Assembly (NCBI GenBank): GCA_964487605.1 | Contig: CAZARU010000013.1 | Span: 1 to 64,000, forward strand | DNA length: 64,000 nt | Reading direction: 5' to 3' | Source: JAJDAH01 sp964487605 | GTDB taxonomy: Bacteria > Myxococcota_A > Polyangia > Polyangiales > Polyangiaceae | Shown: piece by piece, positions 25,281 through 34,071 of the stretch | Layout of the letters: the number at the start of each line of letters is the position of its first letter | How positions within the stretch are numbered: position 1 is the stretch's first letter | Translations under genes and position numbers: made by a program | The notes under the pieces: generated by a model | Databases searched by the model: none | Seen by the model: the letters and a program-made list of their open reading frames with translations, nothing else | What the model was told of the DNA's origin: nothing

Positions 25281-27686
25281 ATGAGCACGGCCGTCGTGGT
25301 CTTCCCACCGCTCACGGTGTCGCGAGACTTCATCGACTATCCGTACTTCGCCGACCTCGGCGCGGTGCAGGCGGCTGCCGTGCTGCGTCGCGCTGCCATC
25401 GACGTCACGCTCGTCGACGCCCTGGCGCTCCCCGGAGCCGGCCTCGAACCGCTCGCCGGCGGCGACGTCCGGCTCGGAGCCCCCCTCGACGACGTGCTCG
25501 CGCGCGTGCCGCAGGGCGACGTGGTCATCGTGGCGCTCACGCCCTTTCATCGGCCCCCACGCGCCGACCCCACGCTCGCCGCGATGCTCGGCGCGCTGCG
25601 CGCGTCCCAGTCCTCGTCACCCATCGTGCTGGCCGACCTGTACCAGTCCGGCCAGCACGTCGTGGACGTTCCGTCTGAGCAGATCCTCGACGCCTATCCG
25701 GAGGCGGACGTGCTGATCCGCTACGAGGCCGAGGCGGTGCTGGCGAACACGGTGGTCAGCCTGGCCGGAGGTAGACCGAAGCGCCCTCGGACCGTCGTGG
25801 GCACCGAGGTGAAACCCCTCGACGACCTGCCGCTTCCGGCCTGGGACCTCGTGGACGTCCCGTCGTACTTCGCCTTCCACGAGCGCGTCGTCGAGAGGCT
25901 GGGCCGGCCGTCGTGGGCGTTCCCCATCGACGGCGCGTCGTTGCCGTGGCTCACGAGCCGCGGTTGTCCCTTCCGCTGCGCCCACTGTTCGTCCAACGCG
26001 GGCCTGGCGCCGGGGCAACCCAAGACTCAGCGCCGCCACTCGCCGGAGTACATGGCGCGGCACCTCGACTGGCTGAAGCGTTTCGGCGCGCGCCGGGTCC
26101 ACCTGCTGGACGAGCTGGCCAACGTCAACGAACGCCACTTCGACCGTCTGCTCGAGCTGATCGCCGAGCGCGACCTCCTCTTCGAGATTCCGAACGGTGT
26201 GCGCGCCGACTACGTGCTGCCCGAGCACCTGTCGGCGATGCACGGACGAATCACCACCTTGAGCGTCAGCGCGGAGAGCGGCGTGCAGCGGGTCGTCGAC
26301 GAGGTGGTCGGAAAGGATCTCGACCTCGCCGCGATCACGACCGTCGCGGAGCGAGCCCGGGACGCGAACGTACCCCTGCTCGTCCATTTCATGATCGGGC
26401 TCCCGGGCGAGACGAAGCCCGAGATCAACGCGACGCTCCACTTCGCGATGGACCTGCACGACCGCTTCGGCGCCTGGCCGAGCGTCCAGTACGCGACACC
26501 GCTGCCGGGCACCCGCCTGGCACGAGAAGCGGCGCAGCGCGGCCGTGTTCTCCCCATGGTCGTGGACTGGGGGCCGCACTTCCAGACGTCGCCGACCATC
26601 GAGACCGAAGCGGTGGGGCTCGCCGAGCTGAAGGCCTTCAAGGAAACCCTGGATCTTCGCCTCTCGGCGTCCCGCGGGCCGAAGAAGATCATCATGAACG
26701 TGACGTACAAGTGCAACAATCGCTGCACGTTCTGCGCCGTGGGCACGCGCACTCAGATGGACGGCGACTACGGGAGACAACGCGAGCTGCTCGTCAAGTA
26801 CCGCAAGCAGGGGGTCTCGCTCGTGGACTTCGACGGAGGCGAGCCGACGCTGAATCCGAAGCTCTTCCCGCTCATCCGGTTCGCGAGGCGCATCGGTTAC
26901 GAGAAGGTCAACGTGACGACCAACGGCCGCATGGCGGCCTACCCCGCGTATGCCCAGGAGCTCGTGACGAGCGGCCTCACGTCCTTGCTGTTCAGCATCC
27001 ACGGCGCAACGCGCCACATCCACGCCGCGAACGTCGGAGTTCCCGAGGCGTTCGACCAGACTCTCGAGGGGGTGCGGCACGCCGTCGCCCTCGCCCCGCC
27101 GCACGTCGAGCTGGGTGCGAACGTCACCGTCACGCGCTCCAATCATCGATCGCTCGGAGACATCGCCGCGCTCATCCACGACCTCGGGCTCCGCTGGCTC
27201 AACGTGCAGTTCCTGACGCCGTTCGGGCGCGCCACCAGCACCGTGAACCCCGACACCGAGGAAGCGGCACGGGACACCATGCGTCTCATCGACGACTGGC
27301 AGGACCGTCTGAAGATCTGCGTCATCAACGTGCCGTGGTGTCACTTCCCGGGCTACGAACGCTTCCTGATGGGCGACCTCTTGAAGCTGGAACGCCACAT
27401 GCTGTTCGTGAACAACGAAGAGGTGAATCTCTTCGAGTATCTGCGCGCGCAGCGGGAGCACACCGACGTGTGCGCTCCCTGCCCACGCCGCGTCTTCTGC
27501 GGTGGCTTCTACCGCATGGACGACGTCCCGGAGCCGGAGTGGCTCATCGAGCCCGCGGATCTGGTCCGCTCCATCGCGCCCGACGGCATGACCGCTCACC
27601 CGCGCGACGTCGCTCCGCGCGGCGTGCAGCTGCGCCGAGACACGTCTGGAGCGAGCCCTCTCGACTCGACCGTGTCGAAGGCCTGA
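25281..27686 (+). CDS. B12-binding-fold protein with two radical-SAM cores
   Basis: The product is 801 residues. Residues ~1-170 look like a cobalamin-binding Rossmann fold of B12-dependent radical-SAM enzymes (no DxHxxG motif, as is usual in that class). The first core has SRGCPFRCAHCSS (Cys229, 233, 236) and a typical downstream region (SVSAESGVQRVVDEV, HFMIGLPGETKPE). The second core has KCNNRCTFCAVG (Cys478, 482, 485), DFDGGEPTLNPKLFP and VTTNGRM. The tail has VCAPCPRRVFCGG (Cys731, 734, 740), an auxiliary-cluster-like group. The second core resembles the N-terminal core of the tandem radical-SAM protein 7 kb upstream (TNGRM...LV..G.T). The substrate is unknown. The ATG follows a short purine run (cccggg). 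Confidence 0.87.
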   Translation: MSTAVVVFPPLTVSRDFIDYPYFADLGAVQAAAVLRRAAIDVTLVDALALPGAGLEPLAGGDVRLGAPLDDVLARVPQGDVVIVALTPFHRPPRADPTLAAMLGALRASQSSSPIVLADLYQSGQHVVDVPSEQILDAYPEADVLIRYEAEAVLANTVVSLAGGRPKRPRTVVGTEVKPLDDLPLPAWDLVDVPSYFAFHERVVERLGRPSWAFPIDGASLPWLTSRGCPFRCAHCSSNAGLAPGQPKTQRRHSPEYMARHLDWLKRFGARRVHLLDELANVNERHFDRLLELIAERDLLFEIPNGVRADYVLPEHLSAMHGRITTLSVSAESGVQRVVDEVVGKDLDLAAITTVAERARDANVPLLVHFMIGLPGETKPEINATLHFAMDLHDRFGAWPSVQYATPLPGTRLAREAAQRGRVLPMVVDWGPHFQTSPTIETEAVGLAELKAFKETLDLRLSASRGPKKIIMNVTYKCNNRCTFCAVGTRTQMDGDYGRQRELLVKYRKQGVSLVDFDGGEPTLNPKLFPLIRFARRIGYEKVNVTTNGRMAAYPAYAQELVTSGLTSLLFSIHGATRHIHAANVGVPEAFDQTLEGVRHAVALAPPHVELGANVTVTRSNHRSLGDIAALIHDLGLRWLNVQFLTPFGRATSTVNPDTEEAARDTMRLIDDWQDRLKICVINVPWCHFPGYERFLMGDLLKLERHMLFVNNEEVNLFEYLRAQREHTDVCAPCPRRVFCGGFYRMDDVPEPEWLIEPADLVRSIAPDGMTAHPRDVAPRGVQLRRDTSGASPLDSTVSKA

Positions 27687-27697
27687 GCGCGCTCAGG
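27682..27697. terminator. Palindrome spanning two convergent stop codons
   Basis: The 16-nt sequence cctgagcgcgctcagg is a perfect palindrome. It contains the TGA of the B12/radical-SAM gene (27684-27686) and the stop of the convergent flavoprotein gene (27693-27695). It could fold as a 6-bp stem with a CGCG loop on either transcript. A 3'-end function is plausible, but it could also arise partly from the mirrored stop codons. Confidence 0.4.
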
Positions 27698-29261
27698 TGC
27701 GCTCGTAGCGCCCGGGCGAGAGCACACCGCGCGGGTCCAGCACGGCTTCCAGCTTCGCCAGCAAGTCCGCGGTGGCGTCCACCGGAATCGGCATCGCGCT
27801 CATCGACTGGATCCCGAGACGGTGCGGCAGGTACCCGGCTCGTCCGAGGCGCGCCAGAAGATCGTCGTGACACGCCATCGCTGCCGCGTCGGCGCCAGGC
27901 GTCTCGCGATCGTAGACGAGCAGCGGTACGAGGAACGCCGTGCGATCCGTCTGCACCACCACGGCGAGCAACGGGTCGAAGGCGTGCGCTGCGAAGGTCG
28001 TCTCGCACTCCGTGACCGCGCGGGTGACGTCTTCGCCCCGCAGAGGCACCAGCGGACACGCCCAGATGACCCCGCACGCGTCACGATCGGGATCCAGGTC
28101 GGAGTCGGGGACGGCGCGCTTTCGCCAGTAGACACTGCGCAGGCTCCCCTCGTGGGGGACGCCCATGAGGAACGAGAGGCCCGGATCGACCTCTGCCACG
28201 CGCTCGTGTCCACCCTCGCGCAGGCCAGCGCGCTCCGTGATCGCGAGGTCGCGCACCAGGGGGCCGAGGACGTCGCGCAGATGCGCCACGTGCGCGCGCC
28301 CCTGCAGGGCCGTCGCGGAGTAGATGGACGTGAGCGCGAACCATCGGGCGCCGCCCCAGGAGTCCCGAATCTCGCTCATGAGGTTCGCCGGCAGCGGGGT
28401 GACCCCGCCCGCGCGCTCGAACGGGTAGCGATCCGTCGTGGACGCGACGCGATAGTCGTTCGAGAAGCCGACGGCCGAGCGCAGGGTGCCGTCGAGGCGC
28501 AGCCGCCGCACCGCGTCCGCCACGGCGCCGAGCGCCGCGGTGTCCGTCAGGCGAAAGCGGACGGCGGCCAGGTAGTCGGGAAGCGGCTGGAGCCAGACGG
28601 TCATGCGCGTGACCACCCCGAAGGGCGACTGCGAGAACAGACCGTCCAGGGACGGGCCGACGCCCCAGCGATGCAGGGGCGCGAGGCGATTCTCTCCGTA
28701 GGGCGAGAAGCCCGTCCCGACGATCTCGCCGGTGGCGAGCACGACCTGGAGCGCGCAGACGTGGGCGAACCTGTCGCCCAGCGGACCGCTGCCATCGCCG
28801 CGCTCGAGCGCGTTGGCGAGAACGCTGCCGCGGGGGCTTCCGCCGGTGGTGGAGGCGAAGAGTCGAGAGCCGCGCGCGCGCAGGAAGTCGTGAAGCGCGG
28901 CGAACGTCACCCCCGGCTCGACCGTCACGAACGCCAGCTCCTCGTCGAACGCCACGATGCGATCGAGGCGCGAGAGATCCAGCGTTCCGCACCCGTCGCT
29001 CGCCGGCAGGGCCGAGCCGAGACCCCAGTTCCTCCCGCAGCTCACGGGGCTCAGCGTCACGCCCAGCCGATTCGCCAGACGGAGGCACTCCGCCACCTCG
29101 TCCGTCGACCCGGGCCGAACGATCGCCGCGACGCGCTGCGCAGCCCCGAACGTCGTGCGCGACGCCCTGGCGAGCGCCGACGCCTCCACGACGACGTGCT
29201 GGTCGCCCACCGCGTCGCGGAACGCGCGCACCGTCGCCTCGCTCCACGTGGTCGAGGTCAC
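27693..29261 (-). CDS. FAD-linked oxidase of the vanillyl-alcohol-oxidase / p-cresol methylhydroxylase type
   Basis: The product is about 522 residues, the size of p-cresol methylhydroxylase flavoprotein (521). The PCMH-type FAD-binding domain shows AAIVRPGSTDEVAECLRLAN, LSPVSCGRNWGLGSA, FVTVEPGVTFAALHDFL and TTGGSPRGSVLAN. The C-terminal part has the substrate-cap region and ends DPRGVLSPGRYE. The family oxidises para-substituted phenols or polyols. GTG 29261 is preferred because the longer frame (to 29387) would overlap the next gene; GTG 29330 is an alternative. The bound-flavin residue cannot be identified by eye. There is no cytochrome subunit beside it. Confidence 0.82.
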   Translation of the reverse strand: MTSTTWSEATVRAFRDAVGDQHVVVEASALARASRTTFGAAQRVAAIVRPGSTDEVAECLRLANRLGVTLSPVSCGRNWGLGSALPASDGCGTLDLSRLDRIVAFDEELAFVTVEPGVTFAALHDFLRARGSRLFASTTGGSPRGSVLANALERGDGSGPLGDRFAHVCALQVVLATGEIVGTGFSPYGENRLAPLHRWGVGPSLDGLFSQSPFGVVTRMTVWLQPLPDYLAAVRFRLTDTAALGAVADAVRRLRLDGTLRSAVGFSNDYRVASTTDRYPFERAGGVTPLPANLMSEIRDSWGGARWFALTSIYSATALQGRAHVAHLRDVLGPLVRDLAITERAGLREGGHERVAEVDPGLSFLMGVPHEGSLRSVYWRKRAVPDSDLDPDRDACGVIWACPLVPLRGEDVTRAVTECETTFAAHAFDPLLAVVVQTDRTAFLVPLLVYDRETPGADAAAMACHDDLLARLGRAGYLPHRLGIQSMSAMPIPVDATADLLAKLEAVLDPRGVLSPGRYERT

Positions 29262-29358
29262 CGCCTGGCGCCTCGTCGCCGCGGCGCTGGACGCTTCACC
29301 GGAACTCGCTCCAAGACGTGACCGTGTCACAATCGCGATTCCTGCGCACCGCGCGCGA

Positions 29359-30348
29359 TCAGAACGCGCCGTCCACGCCCACCGCACCCACGGAGATGAA
29401 GGGGCGGAGGGCGGCTCCGTCTCCCTCGTCGGGTGCGGTCAGAAAGAGGTACGCGCCCGCGCCGAGCCCGACCGCGCCCACCACGTACCCGATCGTGGAG
29501 AAGGTCCGCGCGGTTCGGAAGGCGTCGAGGTCGTCTCGGGACGAGGCAGGACACGTTCCCTTGGTGCACGCGTCCGCCAGGTTGCCGTGGCGGTCGACGG
29601 CGACGAGACCCTGCTGGACGCCGACGCCGACACCCAGAACGCCGACACCGGCTGCGACCAGCGCCCACGTCTTTCGACCACTGCCGCCGCTCGATGCGTC
29701 GAGCGCGGCTTCACCCGTCGCCGCCGGAGCTCCGGCCACGGAGAGTTCGATCGTGGCCGTCGCCCCTTCGACCAGACGAAACCGCTCCGTGACGGGCGCC
29801 TTTCCCGGAGCGATGGCCACCGCGACGTGGTCGCCGGGATCGATCGGCCGCTCGACGCCCACGAGCACGGAGGGGACCGGCTTGCCGTCGAGCTCCACGG
29901 TGACCGCCGCACCGCCGTCGGCGCCCACGACGACCAGGCGCACCCTGGCGATCCGACCCTTCAACTCCTCCAGGCCCTTCACCGCCTCGCCGACGGCCTC
30001 GCGAAAAGGCGCCGGCGACGACGCATCGAGGGGCGCACGGGTCACGTCGTGGAACCGCTCCTCCGCCTCCACGAGGCGGCCGAGCTCGACCAGAGCGCGA
30101 GCCTCCCGGACGGCCAGGGTCGGGGCGGGGACGAGCGCGTACGCGCGATGGTAGAGATCGCGGGCGCGCTCCCAGTCCCGGGCGAGGAACGCATCCCGCG
30201 CCTGTCGGGCCAGGTCACGGGCGGCGTTCTTCGTTTCGGCGTCGGGCTCGCCCTGGGCGCGTGCTGGCCGCTGGCTCACCAGCAGGAGCGCGAGCGCAGC
30301 CACGAGACAGAAGCCGAGGCGAGCCACCGCGCGCACACGCAGATCCAA
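29359..30348 (-). CDS. TPR-like/two-TM envelope protein, partner of upstream kinase (module copy A)
   Basis: The product is 329 residues. A signal peptide or TM (about 10-32, FCLVAALALLLVSQRPARAQ) leads to a helical TPR-like segment (LARQARDAFLARDWERARDLYHRAYALVP). A beta-rich PEGA-like part follows (VTVELDGKPVPSVLVGVE), then two C-terminal hydrophobic segments around a conserved Cys pair (DACTKGTCP). The start is TTG at 30348; GTG 30336 is a possible alternative. The gene begins 43 nt after the stop of a Ser/Thr kinase gene. A clear paralogue lies at 55688-56713, also behind a kinase-type gene. The function is unknown. Confidence 0.78.
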   Translation of the reverse strand: MDLRVRAVARLGFCLVAALALLLVSQRPARAQGEPDAETKNAARDLARQARDAFLARDWERARDLYHRAYALVPAPTLAVREARALVELGRLVEAEERFHDVTRAPLDASSPAPFREAVGEAVKGLEELKGRIARVRLVVVGADGGAAVTVELDGKPVPSVLVGVERPIDPGDHVAVAIAPGKAPVTERFRLVEGATATIELSVAGAPAATGEAALDASSGGSGRKTWALVAAGVGVLGVGVGVQQGLVAVDRHGNLADACTKGTCPASSRDDLDAFRTARTFSTIGYVVGAVGLGAGAYLFLTAPDEGDGAALRPFISVGAVGVDGAF

Positions 30349-30391
30349 CCATGCACCGCTCGGGATGCCCAGCGCGCCGAGGCACTAGCGC

Positions 30392-31846
30392 TCAGAAGCC
30401 GAGATCTTCGTCCAGGCGCGACCGCTTCGACTTCGGCTTCGCCGGCGCCGTGGCTGGGCCGGGGTGGCCGCCGGGACGGTAGTTCGGGTGCCACTTGACG
30501 GGCGCCTTCCTCGCCGCGGACGCGGCCGGCGCGACGTTGGTCGCCGGAGGCACGGGTTCGGGCTCGTTCACCCGCGGAGCCGACGACGGCGCCGCAGCCG
30601 TGGCACGCGAGGCAGGGGGCGGAGAAGCGCTGGGTGCAGCGCCTCGCGGCTCCGTCACGGCGCCGCCGGCGACGAGCCGCAGCGTGAGAAAGCCGAACCC
30701 TGTCGCCAGGACGAACGCCGCCACGAGAAGCGCGGGATGGCGATCGCGGATCATCCGTCGTAAGCGCCGCGGCGCGTAGGCTCGCGGGGTGGCCAGGGCG
30801 ACGTCGCCGGAGGAGTCCAGGAGAGTCAGCGGGGGCGGTGCGCCGGAGTCGGGCACCGCCGGCCGCCGCGACGCGGCGGCTCCGTCGAGCCAGCTCGCCC
30901 GCAGCGATTGTGCGCAGACGTCCTCCTTGATGCCGCGCTGGTAGAGCCAGAATGCCAGTGCTTCACCCAGCTCGCGCATGGAGCCCCAGCGCTCGGCCGG
31001 ATCCTTGTGGAGGCCGCGCTGGACGATCGCCCAGAGTTCCGGATCTCCCGCGGCGAACTCGGTCATGGGTGTCGGCTCGTCCTCGACGATCGAACGCAGC
31101 AGCGCGTTGTAGTTGGGGCCGGTGAAGGGCGGCCGACCGGTGACGGCCTCGTAGGCGACGACGCAGAACGACCAGACGTCGGTACGCAGGTCCATGTCCT
31201 CGAGCCCGCGTGCCTGCTCCGGCGACATGTAGTCGGGGCTCCCGAGAAGTGACCCGTTCTCGGTGAGCTTGGTGTCGATGTGCTCGAGCTTCGCGATGCC
31301 GAAGTCCACCACCTTGGGCTGTGAGCGGCCCGACTCGCCGCGGGAGATGAAGATGTTGTCCGGCTTCAGATCGCGGTGGACGATCCCCTTCGCGTGGGCG
31401 GCCTCGAGCGCCTCGGCGATGGGCAGCAGGAGCTGGATGGCGCTCGTCGCGGCGATGCGGGTCTCCCGGCGGATCACGTCCGCCAGCGACTCCCCGTGCA
31501 GGAGCTCCATCACGATGAACGGATCCCCTCGACCCGTCTGGCCGAAGTCGAAGATGCGAACGATGGCCGGATGGCCGAGCTTCGCCGCCGCGCGTGCCTC
31601 CTGCAGCAGGCGTTCGGCCGCCGTGGTGTCCGAATCGGAGCGGATCAGCTTGAGGGCGACCGCGGCGTCGAGCGCGATGTTCTCGGCAACCCAGACGGCC
31701 CCCATGCCGCCGGCACCGAGCATGCGGACGAGGCGGTACTTGTCGCCGATGATCTCACCGGCGATGTAGGGGCTGTTCTTCGGCGCAGAAGCGAGCCGGC
31801 GCCCCGTCGTCGGCCACCTGCCATCATGCTCGGGCGCGCGGCTCAT
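30392..31846 (-). CDS. Transmembrane Ser/Thr protein kinase (PknB-like)
   Basis: The product is 484 residues. The cytoplasmic kinase domain keeps all catalytic motifs: P-loop MLGAGGMGAVW, VALKLI Lys, HRDLKPDN (about residue 157), DFGIAK and DYMSPEQARG. A TM segment follows (HPALLVAAFVLATGFGFLTL). The Ala/Pro-rich extracytoplasmic tail ends in basic residues and DEDLGF. The ATG at 31844-31846 is the first natural start. It is probably cotranscribed with the TPR-like protein immediately downstream. Such kinases phosphorylate other signalling proteins; the FHA genes at 40.5 and 43.2 kb are the kind of reader that could receive its output, which is inference only. Confidence 0.92.
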   Translation of the reverse strand: MSRAPEHDGRWPTTGRRLASAPKNSPYIAGEIIGDKYRLVRMLGAGGMGAVWVAENIALDAAVALKLIRSDSDTTAAERLLQEARAAAKLGHPAIVRIFDFGQTGRGDPFIVMELLHGESLADVIRRETRIAATSAIQLLLPIAEALEAAHAKGIVHRDLKPDNIFISRGESGRSQPKVVDFGIAKLEHIDTKLTENGSLLGSPDYMSPEQARGLEDMDLRTDVWSFCVVAYEAVTGRPPFTGPNYNALLRSIVEDEPTPMTEFAAGDPELWAIVQRGLHKDPAERWGSMRELGEALAFWLYQRGIKEDVCAQSLRASWLDGAAASRRPAVPDSGAPPPLTLLDSSGDVALATPRAYAPRRLRRMIRDRHPALLVAAFVLATGFGFLTLRLVAGGAVTEPRGAAPSASPPPASRATAAAPSSAPRVNEPEPVPPATNVAPAASAARKAPVKWHPNYRPGGHPGPATAPAKPKSKRSRLDEDLGF

Positions 31847-31960
31847 GGAGTCGTCGTTCGTCGATCGGTAGCGCGATCTCGCTCCCGTGCCAACGCGGTG
31901 GGCCTCGTGGGCGGGCAGTTTTCGGGCAACTCGACGCCGCCGCGGCCGACACCCTCCCAC

Positions 31961-32614
31961 ATGGAGCGCGTGGACGGCCCTCGGGGGGCAGCGAGCGGCT
32001 GGGGCCACCCGAGCGCCGTTGCGGCGACGAGCCAGGGGGCATTCGGCGATCGGCTGAGCCAGCGAACTCCGCTCGACGGGGCAAGCGCCTACGCGCACCT
32101 CTGGAGCGCCTGGGAGGCGGTGACGGGAGAGGCGGCACGGCCACGCACCATCGCGCTCCTGTGGGCGCAGTGGGCGCTCGAGACCGGACGAGGCCGGCAC
32201 ATGTACGGGCACAACTTCGCCGGCCTGAAGGGGCGCTCCCCGGACGGCGGCAGCTTGCGGCTGGCCACCACGGAGATCAGCGGTGGGCAGTCCGTCAGGA
32301 TGCGGTGCGATTTTCGCGCATACGCGACCGCGGACGAGGGCGCGCGCGACTTCGTCCGCGTTCTGTCCGAGAAGTTCCCCGGAGCCCTCGAGGCAGCGCG
32401 CGACGGGAGCCCGGCACGCTACGTGGGCGCTCTGGCCGCCGGTGCGTACTTCACCGCGGACCAATCCGACTACGCCAGGGCCGTCACGACCCTTGCGGCG
32501 GAGGCCGAGCGGGGCCCGCGCACGGCCACGGGGATGGTGCCGGCCGGCGCGCTCGCCGACGGCGTGCTTTGGTCACTTTCCCGGGCGATTCGACTCCCCG
32601 GCGCCAGGGGCTGA
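31961..32614 (+). CDS. Glucosaminidase-domain protein (FlgJ-like peptidoglycan hydrolase)
   Basis: The product is 217 residues. The catalytic pattern of glucosaminidase (GH73) enzymes is visible in LWAQWALETGRGR (Glu74 in the AQxALETG motif) and HNFAGLKG. Aromatic and Tyr-rich family features include FRAYATADEGARDFV and PARYVGALAAGAYFT. The ATG at 31961 leaves a compact domain; the frame is open further upstream but with Arg-rich shadow. No signal peptide is evident with this start, so export is unclear. It lies 59 nt before the L,D-transpeptidase-like gene, consistent with a cell-wall-remodelling pair. Its 5' end is divergent from the kinase gene. Confidence 0.82.
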   Translation: MERVDGPRGAASGWGHPSAVAATSQGAFGDRLSQRTPLDGASAYAHLWSAWEAVTGEAARPRTIALLWAQWALETGRGRHMYGHNFAGLKGRSPDGGSLRLATTEISGGQSVRMRCDFRAYATADEGARDFVRVLSEKFPGALEAARDGSPARYVGALAAGAYFTADQSDYARAVTTLAAEAERGPRTATGMVPAGALADGVLWSLSRAIRLPGARG

Positions 32615-32673
32615 CCCCCGAGAACACCGCAGGAAATTGGGCCAACCGGCCCCGATCATGTCAGCCCCGCGCC

Positions 32674-34014
32674 ATGAAGAGCAGTGTTCGGGGCAGGTGT
32701 GCGGTCCTCGTGGCCGCGGCAGGTGTCGTGGTCCATCCGGGGTGCAACTCGGCGGAGGACGCGCCGGGCCTCTCGAAGGCGAGCGCGGAGAACGTGGAAA
32801 TCCCCGAGGTCCCGGTGCCCGCAGCGGACGGCCCCCGACTCGGCGCCATCGCGGACGTGACGCCCATCCTCGACCGACCGTCCAAGAACGGCGCGCAGAT
32901 CGGGTACCTGCACGCCGGGGCGTCGGTGCCGCGCGCGGACGAGCCCTTCTCGACCACCGAGTGCGAGGGCGGCTGGTATCCGATCCGACCGCGCGGCTTC
33001 GTCTGCATCGGCGACAAGGCGACCCTCGACCTGCAGCACCCGACGATGGTCGCGATGGCGCTGCAGCCGAAGCTCGATCAAGCGCTCCCCCACACCTACG
33101 CGCGCGTCCGCAAGACGACGACGCTGTTCGAGCGCGACGCCGACCGCAAGGACGCCGTGCGCGCGATGGGAACCCTCCGCAGCAAGAGCGCGCTCGCCAT
33201 CGTCGGTTCGTGGAGCGCCGAACTCCCGGAAGGCGGGACCGAGCGCCTCGGCCTGCTCACCAACGGCCGCTTCGCCAAGGCCGCGGACCTTCAGGCCGCC
33301 GAACCCTCGGCCTTCAAGGGCGTGGACGTGGGCGAGCAGAACGCCCTGCCCATCGGCTACGTGGTCAAGCGCGGTGTCCGGTCGTGGCGAATCGACAAGA
33401 CCGACGTCGAGAAGGGCGAGGAGTTCGACTACCACCAGATGCTCCCCCTGACGGGGCGCTTTCGCGAGATCGACAACCTCAAGTACTGGGCGATGGCCGA
33501 CGGCCGCTACGCCCGCCATCGCGACGTGACCGTGCTCCGCCGTCGCAACGACTACCCCGACTTCGCGACGGGGGATCAGAAGTGGATCGACGTGAGCATC
33601 GTCACGGGCACGGTCGTGCTCTACGAAGGCAAGAAGCCCGTCTTCGCGACGCTCGTGAGCGTCGGGCGTGACCGCCTGGGTGATCCGAAGGAGACGGCCT
33701 CGACCGCTCAGGGAACGCACACGATCACCGGAAAGCACGTCACGGCGACCCAGCTCGACCCGAAGGGTCTCGCGGAGTTCTACGACGTGTACGATGCCCC
33801 CTGGACCCTCGAGCTCTCGTCGGGTCAGCTCATCCACGGCGCGGTGTGGCACGACCGCTTCGGCATCGAGCACGGTCCAGGCAACGTCATGCTCTCGCCC
33901 GCCGACGCCCAGCGCGTCTGGCAGTGGGCGGATCCCGAAGTCCCCGAGGGCTGGCACGGAGTGAATCAGGCAGCCGGCGGCACGTCCAGCACGGTCGTCG
34001 TGATCCGGAAGTAG
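32674..34014 (+). CDS. YkuD/L,D-transpeptidase-like lipoprotein lacking the catalytic Cys
   Basis: The product is 446 residues with an N-terminal export signal (VLVAAAGVVVHPGC, a lipobox-like Cys about residue 24). Residues ~150-370 look like an extracytoplasmic region that may be SH3-like. The C-terminal YkuD-like block has IHGAVWHDRFG (His388), but where the family has an SHGC-N motif this protein reads EHGPGNVMLSP (residues 399-408). The expected Cys position is Pro402, with no Cys nearby. It may have lost transpeptidase activity and act as a binding or scaffold protein. The DNA is unambiguous at 33868-33888. It follows the glucosaminidase gene closely. Confidence 0.75.
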   Translation: MKSSVRGRCAVLVAAAGVVVHPGCNSAEDAPGLSKASAENVEIPEVPVPAADGPRLGAIADVTPILDRPSKNGAQIGYLHAGASVPRADEPFSTTECEGGWYPIRPRGFVCIGDKATLDLQHPTMVAMALQPKLDQALPHTYARVRKTTTLFERDADRKDAVRAMGTLRSKSALAIVGSWSAELPEGGTERLGLLTNGRFAKAADLQAAEPSAFKGVDVGEQNALPIGYVVKRGVRSWRIDKTDVEKGEEFDYHQMLPLTGRFREIDNLKYWAMADGRYARHRDVTVLRRRNDYPDFATGDQKWIDVSIVTGTVVLYEGKKPVFATLVSVGRDRLGDPKETASTAQGTHTITGKHVTATQLDPKGLAEFYDVYDAPWTLELSSGQLIHGAVWHDRFGIEHGPGNVMLSPADAQRVWQWADPEVPEGWHGVNQAAGGTSSTVVVIRK

Positions 34015-34071
34015 CGTTCGGGACGGACCGCGCGATACTCGGGCTCCGGCGATCGCCCGGAGGAGGTCCTG

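Noticed and set aside
25617..27599. 660-codon open frame antisense to the B12/radical-SAM gene
   Set aside because: Shadow of a gene with strong motifs on the plus strand; no family features.
33868..33888. Sequencing error restoring the YkuD Cys
   Set aside because: No single-base change of the Pro codon gives Cys, and the frame continues normally on both sides.
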